In this document: positions 22,501 through 30,064 of the stretch, piece after piece
Position numbering within the stretch: position 1 is the first letter of the stretch
How the letters are laid out: every line of letters starts with the position of its first letter
Origin: Mugil cephalus
Taxonomy: Eukaryota; Chordata; Actinopteri; Mugiliformes; Mugilidae
Direction of reading: 5' to 3'
NCBI RefSeq assembly: GCF_022458985.1
Contig: NC_061775.1
Coordinates: forward strand, 27,114,319-27,178,318
Length of the DNA stretch: 64,000 bases
Position numbers and translations under genes: made by a program
The notes under the pieces: generated by a model
Databases searched by the model: none
Seen by the model: the letters and a program-made list of their open reading frames with translations, nothing else
What the model was told of the DNA's origin: nothing

Positions 22501-25500
22501 AATTTGTTTGTAATTCAGATTTCATTAATCTATAGAATTTAAAATAGCCACTTACATGTTGCCTGAAAGCATGTGTCCTCCGTCCCCTTACACTGTAATG
22601 GTGTCGTGCATTGAGAGGTTGTACAAGAATTACACTTGAGGCTGTTATCTGCCGGAGTAGTAGGACCTGAAACAAGAGAACGAAAAAAAATATCAAAGGG
22701 TTAAGATTTCCAAAATACGATGAAAAAAACTAAAAATTCAGTATCTGGTCCATCTGTACTCACAAGGTAGAGTTTTTTTGTTGCAGTTGTTTTTGTCACA
22801 GCACCTAGCAGATACAAGTGCACTTGAACCACCCAAGTTGAATGAAAATGTCTGACGTCCAGTGGCTGGACACAGGGAGGATGGAGCACATGCTTTGTAG
22901 ATTTGCGTGAATGGAGCTCCAGATGAAGTTCCTACAGAGACAAAGTCCAGGTTGTTAACTGGTTTAACTTGACAGTACGTGAACTTTATTTTACAGAAAA
23001 TAGAAGAAGGTGACACTAGAGATAAGTCATACCTAGAATGGAGGCTGTTATACACATCGTCTCTGAGGAACATTGCTGGGATGTTGTCTTTGAACATGTC
23101 TGATCTCTGCAGGTTTGACACCGAAGAGGTTTGACTGCAGTCGGGAGAGAAAACTTTCCATGAAATGAATTCTTTATCACAAATATCAAATCAAAGATCT
23201 TCAGTGGGTAGAAAGTATTTTATTCTTGTACAAAAGCCTTTCTTTTTTCTTGTTTTTTGTTTTACCTTTAGCTTGTATTAGAATGAAACCCTCTGAATGG
23301 CCCATTTATAAGGTTCTAAATATTCTACTATTTATAGATTTTAAATGTCATTTTCATATTATTCATATTCATCATCATTCATTCATCATAGTCATATTAT
23401 TACTATTTACATACATTTTGTTTTCCAATTCTTATCTTTTTCTAGCAGTTATAAGTAAAGTTTCTGTTATGGAGATTAATATAGACAAATACAATCCAGA
23501 ATATTTGCTTTGGTTAATCAAAAGTCATGTGGTTTTTCCATTTTGAATTTATAATTTTAAGTCCGATAATAGATTAAATATAATAGCAATATTTGTAACA
23601 AGCAGGATTACCTCGAGGTGTTGTTGTAGTTGGTGCAGCAGTAGTTGTTGTAGTTGGTGCAGCAGTTGTTGTTGTAGTTGTGATTGGTGTAGCAGTTGTT
23701 GTTGTGGTTGGTGCAGCAGTTGGGGTTGTGGTTGGTGCAGCAGTAGTTGTTGTGGTTGGTGCACCAGTTGTTGTTGTGGTTGGTGGAGCAGTTGTTGTAG
23801 TTGGTGCAGCAGTTGTTGTTGTAGTTGTGATTGGTGTAGCAGTTGTTGTTGTGGTTGGTTCAGCAGTTGGGGTTGTGGTTGGTGCAGCAGTAGTTGTTGT
23901 GGTTGGTGCAGCAGTTGTTGTTGTGGTTGGTGGAGCAGTTGTTGTAGTTGGTGCAGCAGTTGTTGTTGTGGTTGTGGTTGGTTCAGCAGTTGTGGTTGTT
24001 GTTGTGGTTGGTTCAGCGGTTGTTGTTGTGGTTGTGGTTGGTGCAGCAGTTGTTGTGGTTGGTGCAGCCGTTGTTGTGGTTGGTGGAGCAGTTGTTGTAG
24101 TTGGTGCAGCAGTTGTTGTTGTGGTTGGTTCAGCAGTTGTAGTTGGTTCAGCAGTTGTGGTTGGTGGAGCAGTTGTTGTAGTTGGTGCAGCAGTTGTTGT
24201 GGTTGTTGCTGGTTCAGCGGTTGTTGTTGTAGCTGTGGTTGGTGTAGCAGTTGTTGTTGTGGTTGGTGCAGCAGTTAGGGTTGTGGTTGGTGCAGCAGTT
24301 CTTGTTGTTGTTGGTTCAGTTGTTGTTGTTGTAGTTGTTGCAGCGGTTGTTGTTGTTGTAGTTGGTGGAGAAGGTGTTGTAGTTGGTGCAGCAGTTGTAG
24401 TTGTGGTTGGTGCAGCTGTAGTTGTTGTTGTTGGTGGAGCAGTTGTAATTGGTGCAGCAGTTGTTGTGGTTGTGGTTGGTTCAGCAGTTCTTGTTGTAGT
24501 TGTAGTTGGTGCAACAGTTGTGGTTGTAGTTGTGGTTGGTTCAGCGGTTGTTGTTATAGTTGTGGTTGGTGCAGCAGTTGTTGTAGTTGTACTTGGAGCA
24601 GCAGTTGTGGTTGTAGCTGTGATAGGTTCAGCGGTTTTTGTTGTAGTTGTAGTCGGTGCAGCAGTAGTGGTTGTAGTTGTGGTTGGTTCAGCGGTTGTTG
24701 TTGTAGTTGTGGTTGGTGCAGCAGTTGTTGTAGTCATACTTGGAGCAGCAGTTGTGGTTGTAGCTGTGGTTGGTTCAGCGGTTGTTGTTGTACTTGTGGT
24801 TGGTGGGGCAGTTGTAGTTGGTGCAGCAGTTGTTGTTGTTGCGGTTGGTTCAGCAGTTGTTGTTGTTGTTGTAGTTGGTGCAACAGTTGTGGTTGTAGTT
24901 GTGGTTGGTTCAGCAGTTGTTGTAGTTGTGGTTGGTGCAGCAGTTGTTGTAGTTGTACTGGGAGCAGTTGTTGTGGTTGTAGCTGTGCTAGGTTCAGCGG
25001 TTGTTGTCGTTGTTGTGGTTGGTGGAGCGGTTGTTGTTGTTGTGGTTGGTGTAGACGGTGATGTTGTAGTTGGTGCAGCAGTTGTAGTTGTGGTTGTAGT
25101 TGGTGCAGCTGTAGTTGTTGTGGTTGGTGCAGCTGTTGTCGAGGTTGGTGGAACAGTTGTTGTTGTAGTTGGTGGAACAGTTGTTGTTGTGGCTGGAGGA
25201 GTTGTTGTTGCAGATGGCGCAGCAGTTGTTGTGTTTGCTGGAGCAGTTGTAGGGACAGTATTACACAAACTGGTTCCACAACAGGTTGGTCCACTGCTGA
25301 TGGAGCCAACTTTTGCCATGAAAGGTATTGAACCCAGGCTGGTAGCAGCTGCACAGAGGTTTGAAGATGCACAGCCAAGAGCAGGAAAGCTGGTGGAGCC
25401 ACTGGACACTGTGGAAGTAAAAGCAGAGTGGAACATATGAAGTCTGTTCACTCACAGATTTCAGGAGATCCAGGAGAGTTTTTTTTCTTTAAATATAGAG

Positions 25501-26954
25501 GTCTACAATCAGATGTTACTGCAGGTTGTGTTTGGTTGTGGAGATACATTAGTTCATGAGTAATGACTGTGACAGCCCTTAACCTCCTGACTTCCTGCCT
25601 TTCTAGATTTAGAAGGAAGTGGGAAGTAATCAACATGCCACCTGTAATTGCTGCTGCTCTTCAGTTGTAAACTGGCCACTTTTGCTTTGTTCGTTTTGTT
25701 TAGTTTTGACAAGTCACTCCACAGCACACTGTCACATACATGCCAACACTACTGTTGTTACAGATTTAACATCAGGTAATTTGGTAAGTAGAACTTAATT
25801 AAATCCTTAGACAAAACAATTGTTGTCCTCTCCCCCATGTCATATATATATATCACTTTTTTAAATGGAGAAAATTGTGATGATTTTCATTTTTGTTAAT
25901 CTATAGTATTTAAAATAACCACTTACTTACCTGTTGCCTGAAAGCACCTGTCCTGCAGTCCTTTACATCTTAATGGTGTCGTGCATGCAGAGTTTTTACA
26001 AGAATTACACTGGAGGCCATTATATTCCTGAGTCTCCTGGACTGAAACAACAGAGCAGAGAAAATATTAAAGGATTAAAATTTCAGTGATATCATATGAA
26101 AACCGTTGTTTCTTGTTTACAGTCATTATTTGCTCTTAAATAAGCATCTGATCCATCTGTACTCACAAGCTTTATTTCTATTGTTGCAGTTATTTTTGTC
26201 GCAGCACGTAACCGCTGCAAATGAATCACCGAAGTTGACTGAAAATGCCTGAGGTCCTGGACACTGGGAGGATGGAGCACATCCTTTGTAGATTTGCTGT
26301 TCCGGAGTTCCAGACACAGTTGCTACAGAGACAAAGTTCAAGTTTCGTAACTGGTTCAACTTCACAGTACATGAACTTGCTTTCACAGAAAATTAAAAAA
26401 AAAATGTGACACGAGAGATAAATCCTACTTTGAATGAAGGATGTTATACACATCATCGTCTCTGAGGAACATTGCTGGGATGTCGTCTTTGAACATGTCT
26501 GATCTCTGCAGGTTAGACATCGAAGAGCTCTGGCTGCAGTCAGGAGAGAAATATCTTCATGAAATGATTCCTTTTTCACAGATGTCAAATCAAAAGTCTT
26601 CCATGGGCGGAAGCTATTTTGTTCTTGTGCAAAATCATTACTTGCTTTTACCTTATGTTGGATACGTGTTGTATTAGAGTCAAAATCTCTAAGTGACCCA
26701 TTTATATGGTTGTAAATATTCTACTTTATATACACTTTGAAAGCAATTTTCATATTATTATTTAGTTATTTCTAGCAGTTACATCTAATGACTCTGTTAT
26801 GGAGATCATTAAAGACAAATACAGTAAGTAAGTAAGTAAGTAAGAAGTTTAAATCCTTTAGTAGATTAAGTATAGTAGCAGCATTGTAAAAATAGACAGA
26901 ATTACCTGTGCTGGAGATGGTCCAGAGGAGAATCAGAGAAAGAATCAGCTTCAT
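10913..26954 (-). CDS. Gene A: signal peptide plus three LU-LU-mucin modules and a GPI-type tail
   Basis: Minus-strand gene of about 16 kb. Exons: signal peptide 26906-26954; module 1 = 26429-26533, 26167-26322, 25931-26041, 23612-25408; module 2 = 23033-23134, 22764-22931, 22556-22666, 18645-21971; module 3 = 18066-18167, 17797-17964, 17589-17699, and 10913 to about 16546. Every junction I can place is GT/AG and phase 1. The mucin exons of modules 1 and 2 have no stop and end in a donor (CTCGAG then GTAATCC), so the reading continues into the next LU exon. Modules 1 and 2 are open throughout. Module 3's last exon has a noisy 5' part and a 2-base insertion near 13,419. If those are errors, the product is a cell-surface mucin-like protein of about 4,000 residues with six LU domains. 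Three separate genes are less likely, because modules 2 and 3 lack a signal exon and modules 1 and 2 lack a GPI tail. Confidence 0.7.
11157..13918. repeat. 1,371-bp in-frame tandem duplication inside the mucin exon
   Basis: Copy 1 is about 11,157-12,527 and copy 2 about 12,528-13,918. Landmarks such as CCAAGCAGTG (11,171 and 12,542) and TTGACATAGT (11,671 and 13,042) are exactly 1,371 bases apart, which is 457 codons. By eye the copies differ by only a few substitutions, one 18-base unit gain or loss and the 2-base insertion in copy 2. Confidence 0.85.
15740..17340. other. Indel-dense stretch with two degraded copies of the LU2 exon start
   Basis: Compared with 21,840-22,320 (module 2), the stretch holds two tandem, noisy versions of the same exon-5 start and intron: about 16,430-16,830 and 16,860-17,340. 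Both contain phrases such as CATATGAAGTCTGTT and CAACTGGCT, with frequent single-base losses and gains. Beyond about 17,340 the match to module 2 becomes nearly perfect again. An unpolished or mis-joined assembly segment explains this pattern at least as well as decay. Confidence 0.6.
17589..18167 (-). CDS. Gene A module 3 LU exons (LU1 and first half of LU2)
   Basis: Three exons, 18066-18167 (102 nt), 17797-17964 (168 nt) and 17589-17699 (111 nt), encode LU1 plus the first half of LU2. LU1 cysteines appear as [30 protein letters not shown] and [10 protein letters not shown], the ten-cysteine LU pattern with the CCxxxxCN end. The LU2 part reads [17 protein letters not shown] and DRCFQAT. Donors are GTATGA, GTGAGT and GTAAGT. 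The whole block, introns included, is almost identical to module 2 at an offset of 4,967 bases, which marks a recent duplication. Confidence 0.85.
18168..18644 (-). other. Intron joining mucin exon 2 to module 3 (copy of intron 1)
   Basis: The intron begins GTAATCCTGC after the mucin exon and is closely similar to the intron behind the gene B signal exon (42,000-42,414) and to 23,135-23,611. Both contain the phrase 'ATTAGAATGAAACCCTCTGA'. It shows that each internal module starts with a duplicated copy of intron 1. Confidence 0.75.
18645..21971 (-). CDS. Gene A module 2 exon: LU2 second half and about 1,050-residue mucin stalk
   Basis: Single exon of 3,327 nt, open from the acceptor (CCACAG before TGTCCAATGG) to the donor (CTCGAG then GTAATCC). 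Residues 1 to about 55 complete LU2: [17 protein letters not shown], then [11 protein letters not shown]. The rest is a cysteine-free stalk of Thr runs separated by AAP, AEP, APP, ADP and SPP, expected to be densely O-glycosylated. This is the longest fully intact mucin exon in the window and shows that the minus-strand Thr frame is the selected one. A 717-bp tandem duplication lies inside. If the donor is not used, the frame ends 11 codons later ([12 protein letters not shown]), giving a form without a GPI signal. Confidence 0.85.
19400..20910. repeat. 717-bp in-frame tandem duplication inside mucin exon 2
   Basis: The landmarks CAGCCGTTAT (19,821 and 20,538) and TTGTGTTTGA (19,491 and 20,208) are both 717 bases (239 codons) apart. 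The copies are nearly identical. The same block is also recognisable in the module 3 stalk around 14,950-15,740 (CAGCCGTTAT at 15,078). Confidence 0.85.
22556..23134 (-). CDS. Gene A module 2 LU exons (LU1 and first half of LU2)
   Basis: Exons 23033-23134 (102 nt), 22764-22931 (168 nt) and 22556-22666 (111 nt) are all open and phase 1. The cysteine pattern is the same as in module 3: [11 protein letters not shown] at the start, [11 protein letters not shown] in the middle and CCDKNNCN at the end of LU1, then LKCNSC and [18 protein letters not shown] for LU2. Both domains have ten cysteines once joined to the following exon, as in the uPAR/PLA2-inhibitor-gamma type of paired LU domains. The ligand is unknown. 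Confidence 0.87.
23135..23611 (-). other. Intron joining mucin exon 1 to module 2 (copy of intron 1)
   Basis: Near-identical to 18,168-18,644 and clearly related to intron 1 of gene B. It starts GTAATCCTGC directly after the mucin codons, where a signal-peptide exon would end in gene B. Confidence 0.75.
23612..25408 (-). CDS. Gene A module 1 exon: LU2 second half and mucin stalk
   Basis: Single exon of 1,797 nt, open throughout. It begins [18 protein letters not shown] and continues to [12 protein letters not shown], completing LU2, then runs about 540 residues of Thr-rich stalk ([17 protein letters not shown], occasional VAP and ATP units). It ends TTTTPRG at a phase-1 donor, so the protein continues into the LU1 of module 2. 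It is the shortest of the three gene A stalks. Confidence 0.85.
25931..26533 (-). CDS. Gene A module 1 LU exons (LU1 and first half of LU2), diverged
   Basis: Exons 26429-26533 (105 nt, one extra Met codon giving ETMMCIT), 26167-26322 (156 nt) and 25931-26041 (111 nt). LU1 reads [33 protein letters not shown] and [12 protein letters not shown]2 starts [20 protein letters not shown] and ends DRCFQAT. It is open with GT/AG sites and phase 1. It is clearly more diverged from modules 2 and 3 than those are from gene B: the second exon is four codons shorter, lacking the ATGR-type segment. Confidence 0.85.
26822..26844 (+). repeat. (AGTA)n microsatellite in gene A intron 1
   Basis: Five to six AGTA units in the intron behind the signal exon. 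Confidence 0.85.
26906..26954 (-). CDS. Gene A exon 1: signal peptide
   Basis: ATG at 26954 opens [17 protein letters not shown], with a basic residue, a hydrophobic core and a small-residue end, then a GTAATT donor after 49 nt (phase 1). The preferred ATG is the one aligned with genes B and F. The 5' UTR would be short, with the TATA box about 73 bases upstream. Confidence 0.85.
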
Positions 26955-27026
26955 GATGGAGAACAAGTTATTGCTGTTGATTGATTTTCCTTGATGGAGA
27001 CACTGCAGCTGGTCACTTTCACGTGT

Positions 27027-27036
27027 CTTTATATAC
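27027..27036 (-). promoter_or_regulatory. TATA box of gene A
   Basis: The minus strand reads GTATATAAAG about 73 bases upstream of the ATG. The same string sits at the same distance in gene B (42535-42544). In the decayed gene C it has changed to GTACATAAAG (52003-52012). Paralogue conservation supports it as the core promoter. Confidence 0.65.
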
Positions 27037-28076
27037 TAGACCAGTGAATAGCATTACGTATCATGCATACGTAGAACCCCTGGAGATTTGGGTGTGATCC
27101 CATTTGCACAGCGTGATTGTTCAGACTGACATCCTTAGAACGCCAGCATACCTTAGCACACCCTTTTTTAATCCATTAATTGTTTTCCCATGAAGAACAT
27201 CTCAACTTTTAATTTCCATTTCCCTCTTGGGCAGCAGGCATAACAGCTTAATCAACTTAGCTGTCAAATCCCCAACAAAAGAATATAATACTGTCAATAA
27301 ATCATAATTGATATATTTAATTCAGAAACCCGTTAATTCATTTACTTTGGCATTTTTGAGCACAGTTTCATATTCATTTCGTGCATGAATGACACACTGT
27401 TCAGTTATGCTGTCATTTAAGTATCTGGGTCTTATTACATTGTCGAAAGTAAAATAAACATATGTAATCTATAAACATATGTAATCACAGTCACTTGTGT
27501 TCAACAGAAGTAGGCCACATAATGGACAGTTGTGACAGTATTGACACTAACATGCACACCTACTCCAATTTTAGAAACACAAATACAAACTAGTGTGTTG
27601 GGGTTTATAATGTGGAAGGAGAGTGAAGCATACAGGTATGAAAAGAATCTGATACTGATTCAGGTTATCCAACAGCCTGTGACCATCACCACCTCACTGA
27701 TACGGTTTCAAAATCAGTTGAACATTATGACATAACTGTCATGAAGAATGAGTATTTCATTTAAAGAGACTCATTTTAAAATGCATGCATTTAATGTAAT
27801 GAACTTGCCTGAAAAGAGCTTTAAAAGTTTCAGAAAATTTGCTTTATCCTGTTTGTGTGTGTGTTTTGTTGAAAGTGTGCTGCTGCCGCACATGGATACT
27901 CTGCAGGTTAAATTATGAAACTTGATATTTCATTTTTATTTTATTTATTTATTTTTTGGCAATTAACTAAATGTAAGTTAATTTACAAAGGATTTATCTC
28001 CTTGGAAATAAAGTTATTCAGGCACTGCATACATCATATAGAAATAACAAATTAACATCTGGCACAGTCGATACTA
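27037..28076. other. Gene A 5' flank, paralogous to gene B 5' flank
   Basis: No gene seen. Blocks between about 27,060 and 27,720 match 42,570-44,090 upstream of gene B in order: 'CTTAGCACACCCT', 'GCTGTCAAATCCCCAACAAA', 'AGAATCTGATACT'. This shows the 5' flank was duplicated with the gene. A small open frame at 27,532-27,735 has no support. Confidence 0.55.
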
Positions 28077-28405
28077 GGGCAGCACAGCGGCTCGGTGGTT
28101 AGCACTGATGACTAACCACCGGTTCGGTTCGGTCCAGGTTGGAGTCTATCTTGGGCCTTTCTGGGTGGAGTTTGCATGTTCTCCCCTGGGTTTTCATCGG
28201 GTATTCTGGGGTTTCCTCCCTGGGTGCCACCTCCAAAGACATGACTAATTACTGACTCTAAATTGACCCTAGGTGTGAGTGTGAATGATTTATTGTCTCT
28301 GTGTCAGTCCTGTGATAGACTGGAGCCAATGCCAGCTGGGATAGGCTCCAGCGACCCCAGTGACCCTAGTGAGGATTAAGCGGTATGGAAGATGAGATGA
28401 GACGG
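28077..28405 (+). mobile_element. SINE-like teleost interspersed repeat
   Basis: Starts GGGCAGCACAGCGGCTCGG and continues with GTGGTTAGCACTGATG, a B-box-like GGTTCGGTTCGGTCC, TGGAGTTTGCATGTTCTC, TGACTCTAAATTGACC and GCTGGGATAGGCTCCAGC. This order is that of a repeat common in fish genomes with a tRNA-like head. I recognise the pattern but do not assign a named family. Confidence 0.65.
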
Positions 28406-28432
28406 TCAATTCCACATGTATCTAAACTCAAG

Positions 28433-28614
28433 TTACATCATTTTTTAATTTAATTGAATTTCTTCTATCTTCTCAATCCCACTCAACCCTCCATAATATC
28501 AAGTAATATTATTGTAATGTTACTATAATGAACCAACAGATAGCGAAAAGAAAAAACCTGGCGCTACTGTTGGTGAGCCATGGACAAGGTAGCAACTGCC
28601 AACAGACTGACACA
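28433..28614. repeat. Segment paralogous to the 5' flank of gene C
   Basis: Matches 52,624-52,862 in order: 'AAACTCAAGTTACATCATTT', 'GTAATGAACCAAC', and 'GTAGCAACTGCCAACAGACT' followed by GACACA. The homology stops exactly where the inverted mucin fragment begins. Confidence 0.65.
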
Positions 28615-28730
28615 GAAACTACACCAACTACAACAACTGCTGCCCCAACTACAACAACAACTGTTGCACCAATGACAATGACAACTGTTGCACAAACGAC
28701 AACAACTGCTGCACCAACATCCACAACTGT
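28615..28730 (+). repeat. Inverted fragment of mucin repeat (Thr-coding on the plus strand)
   Basis: The plus strand reads [19 protein letters not shown] and on to [12 protein letters not shown]. This is the same Thr/Ala/Pro repeat as in the genes, but on the opposite strand from every other copy. It is flanked on the left by upstream-flank sequence and on the right by intron 1-like sequence (TTTTCCATTTTAAAG). A 72-codon frame runs through it but has no signal peptide, and I do not call it a gene. Confidence 0.65.
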
Positions 28731-28813
28731 CGTTTTTCCATTTTAAAGCTTTAAGTTTAAAACCTTTAGTAGATTAAGTATAGTAGCAGCGTTGCAAGAA
28801 TAAACAGAATTAT

Positions 28814-28862
28814 CTGTGCTTGAGATTGTCCAGAGGAGAATCAGAGAAAGAATCAGCTTCAT
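28814..28862 (-). pseudogene. Orphan signal-peptide exon F
   Basis: The minus strand reads [16 protein letters not shown] over 49 nt, like exon 1 of genes A and B, but the donor is ATAATT instead of GTAATT. No LU exon follows: the intron is cut short at about 28,731 by the inverted mucin fragment. It is a remnant of a deleted family member. Confidence 0.7.
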
Positions 28863-28919
28863 GATGGAAACAAGTAAGACACAGTTTTTATATCTGGATA
28901 TCTGGAATGCACAGTTGAC

Positions 28920-29540
28920 TCTGCATAGAGTGGAGTAGTGCGCCACTTGCTGGACAGGGTGCAATAAAATGCAATAGTAATAATCTTTTAGTTTTTGTGC
29001 ACGAACAGCATGGAACCATCTCCAATATATGCTCATGATTGACACTCTCATTACTCTTGGACACTTTAAGACATCACTCGCATACCACCTCACTTAAGTG
29101 GGAACCTGCTTTACAGAGCATCGAGTACTGTCTTCTGATGTCTTAGTTTGTTTTAATCTTGTTTGCTTTAGTGTTTAATTTTGTATTTTTATGTTGTTGT
29201 ACCTTGACATCATTGCAAATGAGGAAAGACCTCAATGTATTTTGAGATTTAAATAACAAATTAATAAATATTGGAACCACACTGGAACATTTTTATATTA
29301 TATTGCTTTTTATTAATCATATCCTGGGAGCTATTAGGACTATTTAAAATTATTTTCTGAAAACAGTAACTTTACTTTTATTCATCTAGTTGTTTCACTT
29401 AATATATTTTATTGTTATTTATTATAGTGTGATGGTGTGTTTGATCAACAATTAAACCTTTAAGATCTGTCATTTTGCTTTTGTCCATCAATGTTTGGGG
29501 TGTATAAACGACATATAATCACCTGTAGTTTGCTGAAGAG
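28920..29540. other. Flank shared with the gene D downstream region
   Basis: From about 29,000 the sequence matches 56,180-56,500 (phrases GGAACCATCTCCAAT, TCATGATTGACACT, GAGTACTGTCTTCTGATGT, ATCATTGCAAATGA), the 3' end of a LINE copy behind gene D. At 28,940-28,980 a phrase GCGCCACTTGCTGG also matches 53,028 onward. No gene. Confidence 0.5.
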
Positions 29541-29549
29541 ATTGTGGGT

Positions 29550-29555
29550 TTTATT
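29550..29555 (-). promoter_or_regulatory. Candidate polyadenylation signal AATAAA (gene B)
   Basis: AATAAA on the minus strand about 510 bases after the gene B stop, at the position matching the gene A candidate (10528-10533). The aligned site behind gene D reads AATGAAA instead. Confidence 0.35.
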
Positions 29556-30064
29556 GTCCTAGAGTGGGTAACTTTGCATTCTGTATCATGCATACTCGAC
29601 AAAATAAATATGAACATGTTTAATAAATACAACATTGTAACAGGGAATTGCACTGTAGGCTATTTAATCCATATGTCTAGTTACAGACATCGTCAGACCT
29701 GTTGCAAAAACTTCATTTTTAGCATTCTATAGAAATAACTTACACATTTATTGAATAAATTATATTATTAACGATATTTACATCCCACTATATCACACTA
29801 AAAGTTTCATATGCTTGAAACAATGATCAGATATAACCAGATAATATTTCCTTTCACCAGTCTTCCTTAGGGTTTCACATTTCTAACAATATCATCATAC
29901 ATTGTGCAGGAAAACATAAATCCTTAAATAATAACACAACATTTGGCTAATTGGAAAATGCGTAAAGAACTGAGAAACAATGTATGAGGTATAGATACAC
30001 CATTTGTAGCAGGCGTAAAAAAAGCGAAGTGAATGTTTTCTTTTACAAATGTGTTTTTAGTGTT

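Noticed and set aside
22738-23121. Single 127-codon open frame across LU exons 2 and 3 without splicing
   Set aside because: Its first part is out of frame with the LU1 cysteines and includes intron sequence. The spliced version restores the ten-cysteine pattern.
28528-28746. Small plus-strand Thr-rich gene
   Set aside because: The frame starts in flank sequence that is non-coding in its paralogue (52.7-52.9 kb) and ends in intron-like sequence. It is better explained as an inverted repeat fragment.
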